Made by a program: the position numbers and the translations under genes
Notes under the pieces: generated by a model
Told to the model about the DNA's origin: nothing
Seen by the model: the letters and a program-made list of their open reading frames with translations, nothing else
The model's database searches: none
NCBI GenBank assembly: GCA_945881965.1
Contig: CAMCVS010000002.1
Coordinates: 186,001-250,000 of the forward strand
Source: Paracoccus haematequi
GTDB lineage: Bacteria > Pseudomonadota > Alphaproteobacteria > Rhodobacterales > Rhodobacteraceae
Length of the DNA: 64,000 bases
Direction of reading: 5' to 3'
Part shown: positions 63,034 through 64,000 of the stretch, piece after piece
How the letters are laid out: the number at the start of each line of letters is the position of its first letter
Numbering within the stretch: the first letter of the stretch is position 1

Positions 63034-64000
63034 ATGGCCCCGACAACCGCATCCACCGCTTCGGGCCCGCGCTGGCCTGACCGGCTTCAGGCCCGGCTTG
63101 CCGGACGCGCGCGGCCCGCGCAGGGCTTTGTCAGCCAGCCAGAGCCGCGCGCGATGGGTCTGTTTGCGCGCGGGCGGCAGTTGATGGCGGGGAATTTCCT
63201 GTTCGCCGGGCATCTGGTCGAGGCACCGGGCACCGCGATCTGGGATGTCACGCCGCCCGATGCCGCCTTTGCCGCCGAAGCGCATGGCTTTGCCTGGCTG
63301 GATGACATGGCCGCCGTCAACGATGCGGCGACGCGCGCGCGGGCGCAGGTCTGGGTGCAGGACTGGATTCGCCGCTATGGGCGCGGGGCGGGGCCGGGTT
63401 GGACCCCTGATCTGACCGGGCGGCGGGTGCTGCGGTGGATCAGCCATGCGCTGATGCTGCTGCGCGGGCAGGAAAAACCGCAGGCCGAGGCGTTCTATCG
63501 CGCGCTATCGCGGCAGGCGCGCTATCTGGCGCGGCGCTGGCCATCGGCCTCGGCGGGTCTGCCCCGGTTCGAGGCACTGACGGGGCTGATCTATGCGGGC
63601 CTGTCGTTACAGGGGATGGAGGCGCTGGCCACCCCCGCAACACAGGCGCTGGCGCGCGAATGTGCGGCGCAGATCGACGGTCAGGGCGGGCTGCAAACCC
63701 GCAACCCCGAAGAACTGCTGGACGTATTCACCCTGTTGACTTGGGCGGCGGCGATCCTGCGCGAAACCGGGCGCAGCCCGCCCGACAGTCTGCTGGCCGC
63801 GATCGAACGGATTGCGCCGACGCTGCGCACGCTCCGCCATGCCGATGGCAGTCTGGCGCGGTTTCAGGGCGGCGGGCGCGGGGCCGAAGGGCGGCTGGAT
63901 ACCGCGCTGGCCGCCTCTGGCACGCGGGCGCGCAGCCCGGACGGGCTGTCGATGGGTTATGCCCGTCTTTCATCCGGGCGCACGTCGGTCATCGTCGATG
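63034..64000 (+). CDS. Heparinase II/III family protein (3' end outside the window)
   Basis: The first 322 codons of a larger gene. After a basic N-terminus the frame contains AMGLFARGRQLMAGNFLFAGHLVEAP, FAWLDDMAAVNDAATRARAQ (in part) and RRVLRWISHALMLLRG, an alpha-helical toroid typical of the N-terminal half of heparinase II/III-like proteins. No signal peptide is visible. In Rhodobacterales such genes commonly follow rsmB, and their polysaccharide substrate is unknown. AGAGG lies six bases before the ATG at 63034. The catalytic C-terminal domain is not in view. Confidence 0.8.
   Translation, partial: MAPTTASTASGPRWPDRLQARLAGRARPAQGFVSQPEPRAMGLFARGRQLMAGNFLFAGHLVEAPGTAIWDVTPPDAAFAAEAHGFAWLDDMAAVNDAATRARAQVWVQDWIRRYGRGAGPGWTPDLTGRRVLRWISHALMLLRGQEKPQAEAFYRALSRQARYLARRWPSASAGLPRFEALTGLIYAGLSLQGMEALATPATQALARECAAQIDGQGGLQTRNPEELLDVFTLLTWAAAILRETGRSPPDSLLAAIERIAPTLRTLRHADGSLARFQGGGRGAEGRLDTALAASGTRARSPDGLSMGYARLSSGRTSVIVD

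Overview
The window is a dense, GC-rich (roughly 65%) bacterial chromosome segment with 64 protein genes, two of them cut by the window edges. The gene set points to an alphaproteobacterium of the order Rhodobacterales (Roseobacter/Rhodobacter relatives): a full ccoNOQP-ccoGHIS cbb3 oxidase locus with FnrL-type boxes, an HvrA-like H-NS protein, divergent hemE/hemC, a sinorhizobial-type frcBCAK fructose importer, a DUF1674 protein and the small secreted protein that often sits beside dapB. No genus can be named from the sequence alone. No tRNA, rRNA, CRISPR array, insertion sequence or prophage block was seen.

Layout. 0-4.3 kb: phosphonate uptake genes phnD-phnC-phnE (minus) divergent from phnM-phnF (plus), with a HutC-type operator candidate between them. 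4.3-8.7 kb: a 1,470-residue secreted metalloprotease with RTX, LamG and discoidin-like modules. 8.9-15.3 kb: a fructose module, with a PfkB kinase, ROK regulator and RbsD/FucU mutarotase (minus) divergent from frcBCAK (plus), around a promoter region rich in inverted repeats. 15.3-20.4 kb: a 2',3'-cyclic nucleotidase, NudC, an SRPBCC protein, prephenate dehydratase and a membrane-anchored cytochrome c. 20.5-26.2 kb: a yejABEF peptide importer. 26.3-28.7 kb: hvrA, quinone oxidoreductase and a universal stress protein. 28.9-39.2 kb: the cbb3 oxidase structural operon ccoNOQP and the assembly operon ccoGHIS, split by a 2.3 kb stretch holding a candidate FnrL-controlled small RNA, an AT-richer XRE/S24 repressor gene and a flavin-dependent monooxygenase. 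39.2-51.5 kb: housekeeping genes (D-Ala-D-Ala carboxypeptidase, HAD hydrolase, clpS, rsmC-like methyltransferase, a degenerate SDR, hemE/hemC, the tesA/ybbA/ybbP trio, cspA, trxC, L,D-transpeptidase). 51.6-56.1 kb: a homoprotocatechuate meta-cleavage operon hpaFEDGH with its own promoter. 56.2-64 kb: brnTA toxin-antitoxin, ettA, a MOSC protein, a DUF2233 protein, rbfA, dapB, a small secreted protein behind a sigmaE-like promoter, DUF1674, rsmB and the start of a heparinase II/III family gene.

The most interesting candidate is at 32.49-32.65 kb. Downstream of the ccoP terminator there is an FNR-type box, then about 40 nt later the start of a compact ~110 nt stretch with two hairpins and a canonical intrinsic terminator. 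This is the arrangement expected of an oxygen-regulated sRNA, analogous in layout to enterobacterial FnrS. The first 18 bp of that promoter recur exactly in front of ccoG. Other regulatory leads are a TGT-N12-ACA (CrtJ/PpsR-type) site between hemE and hemC, a TGATCC-N18-TAA sigmaE/ChrR-type promoter at 60.9 kb, and repeated GACGCCAATT-type motifs around hvrA. All of these are pattern calls made by eye and carry no experimental support.
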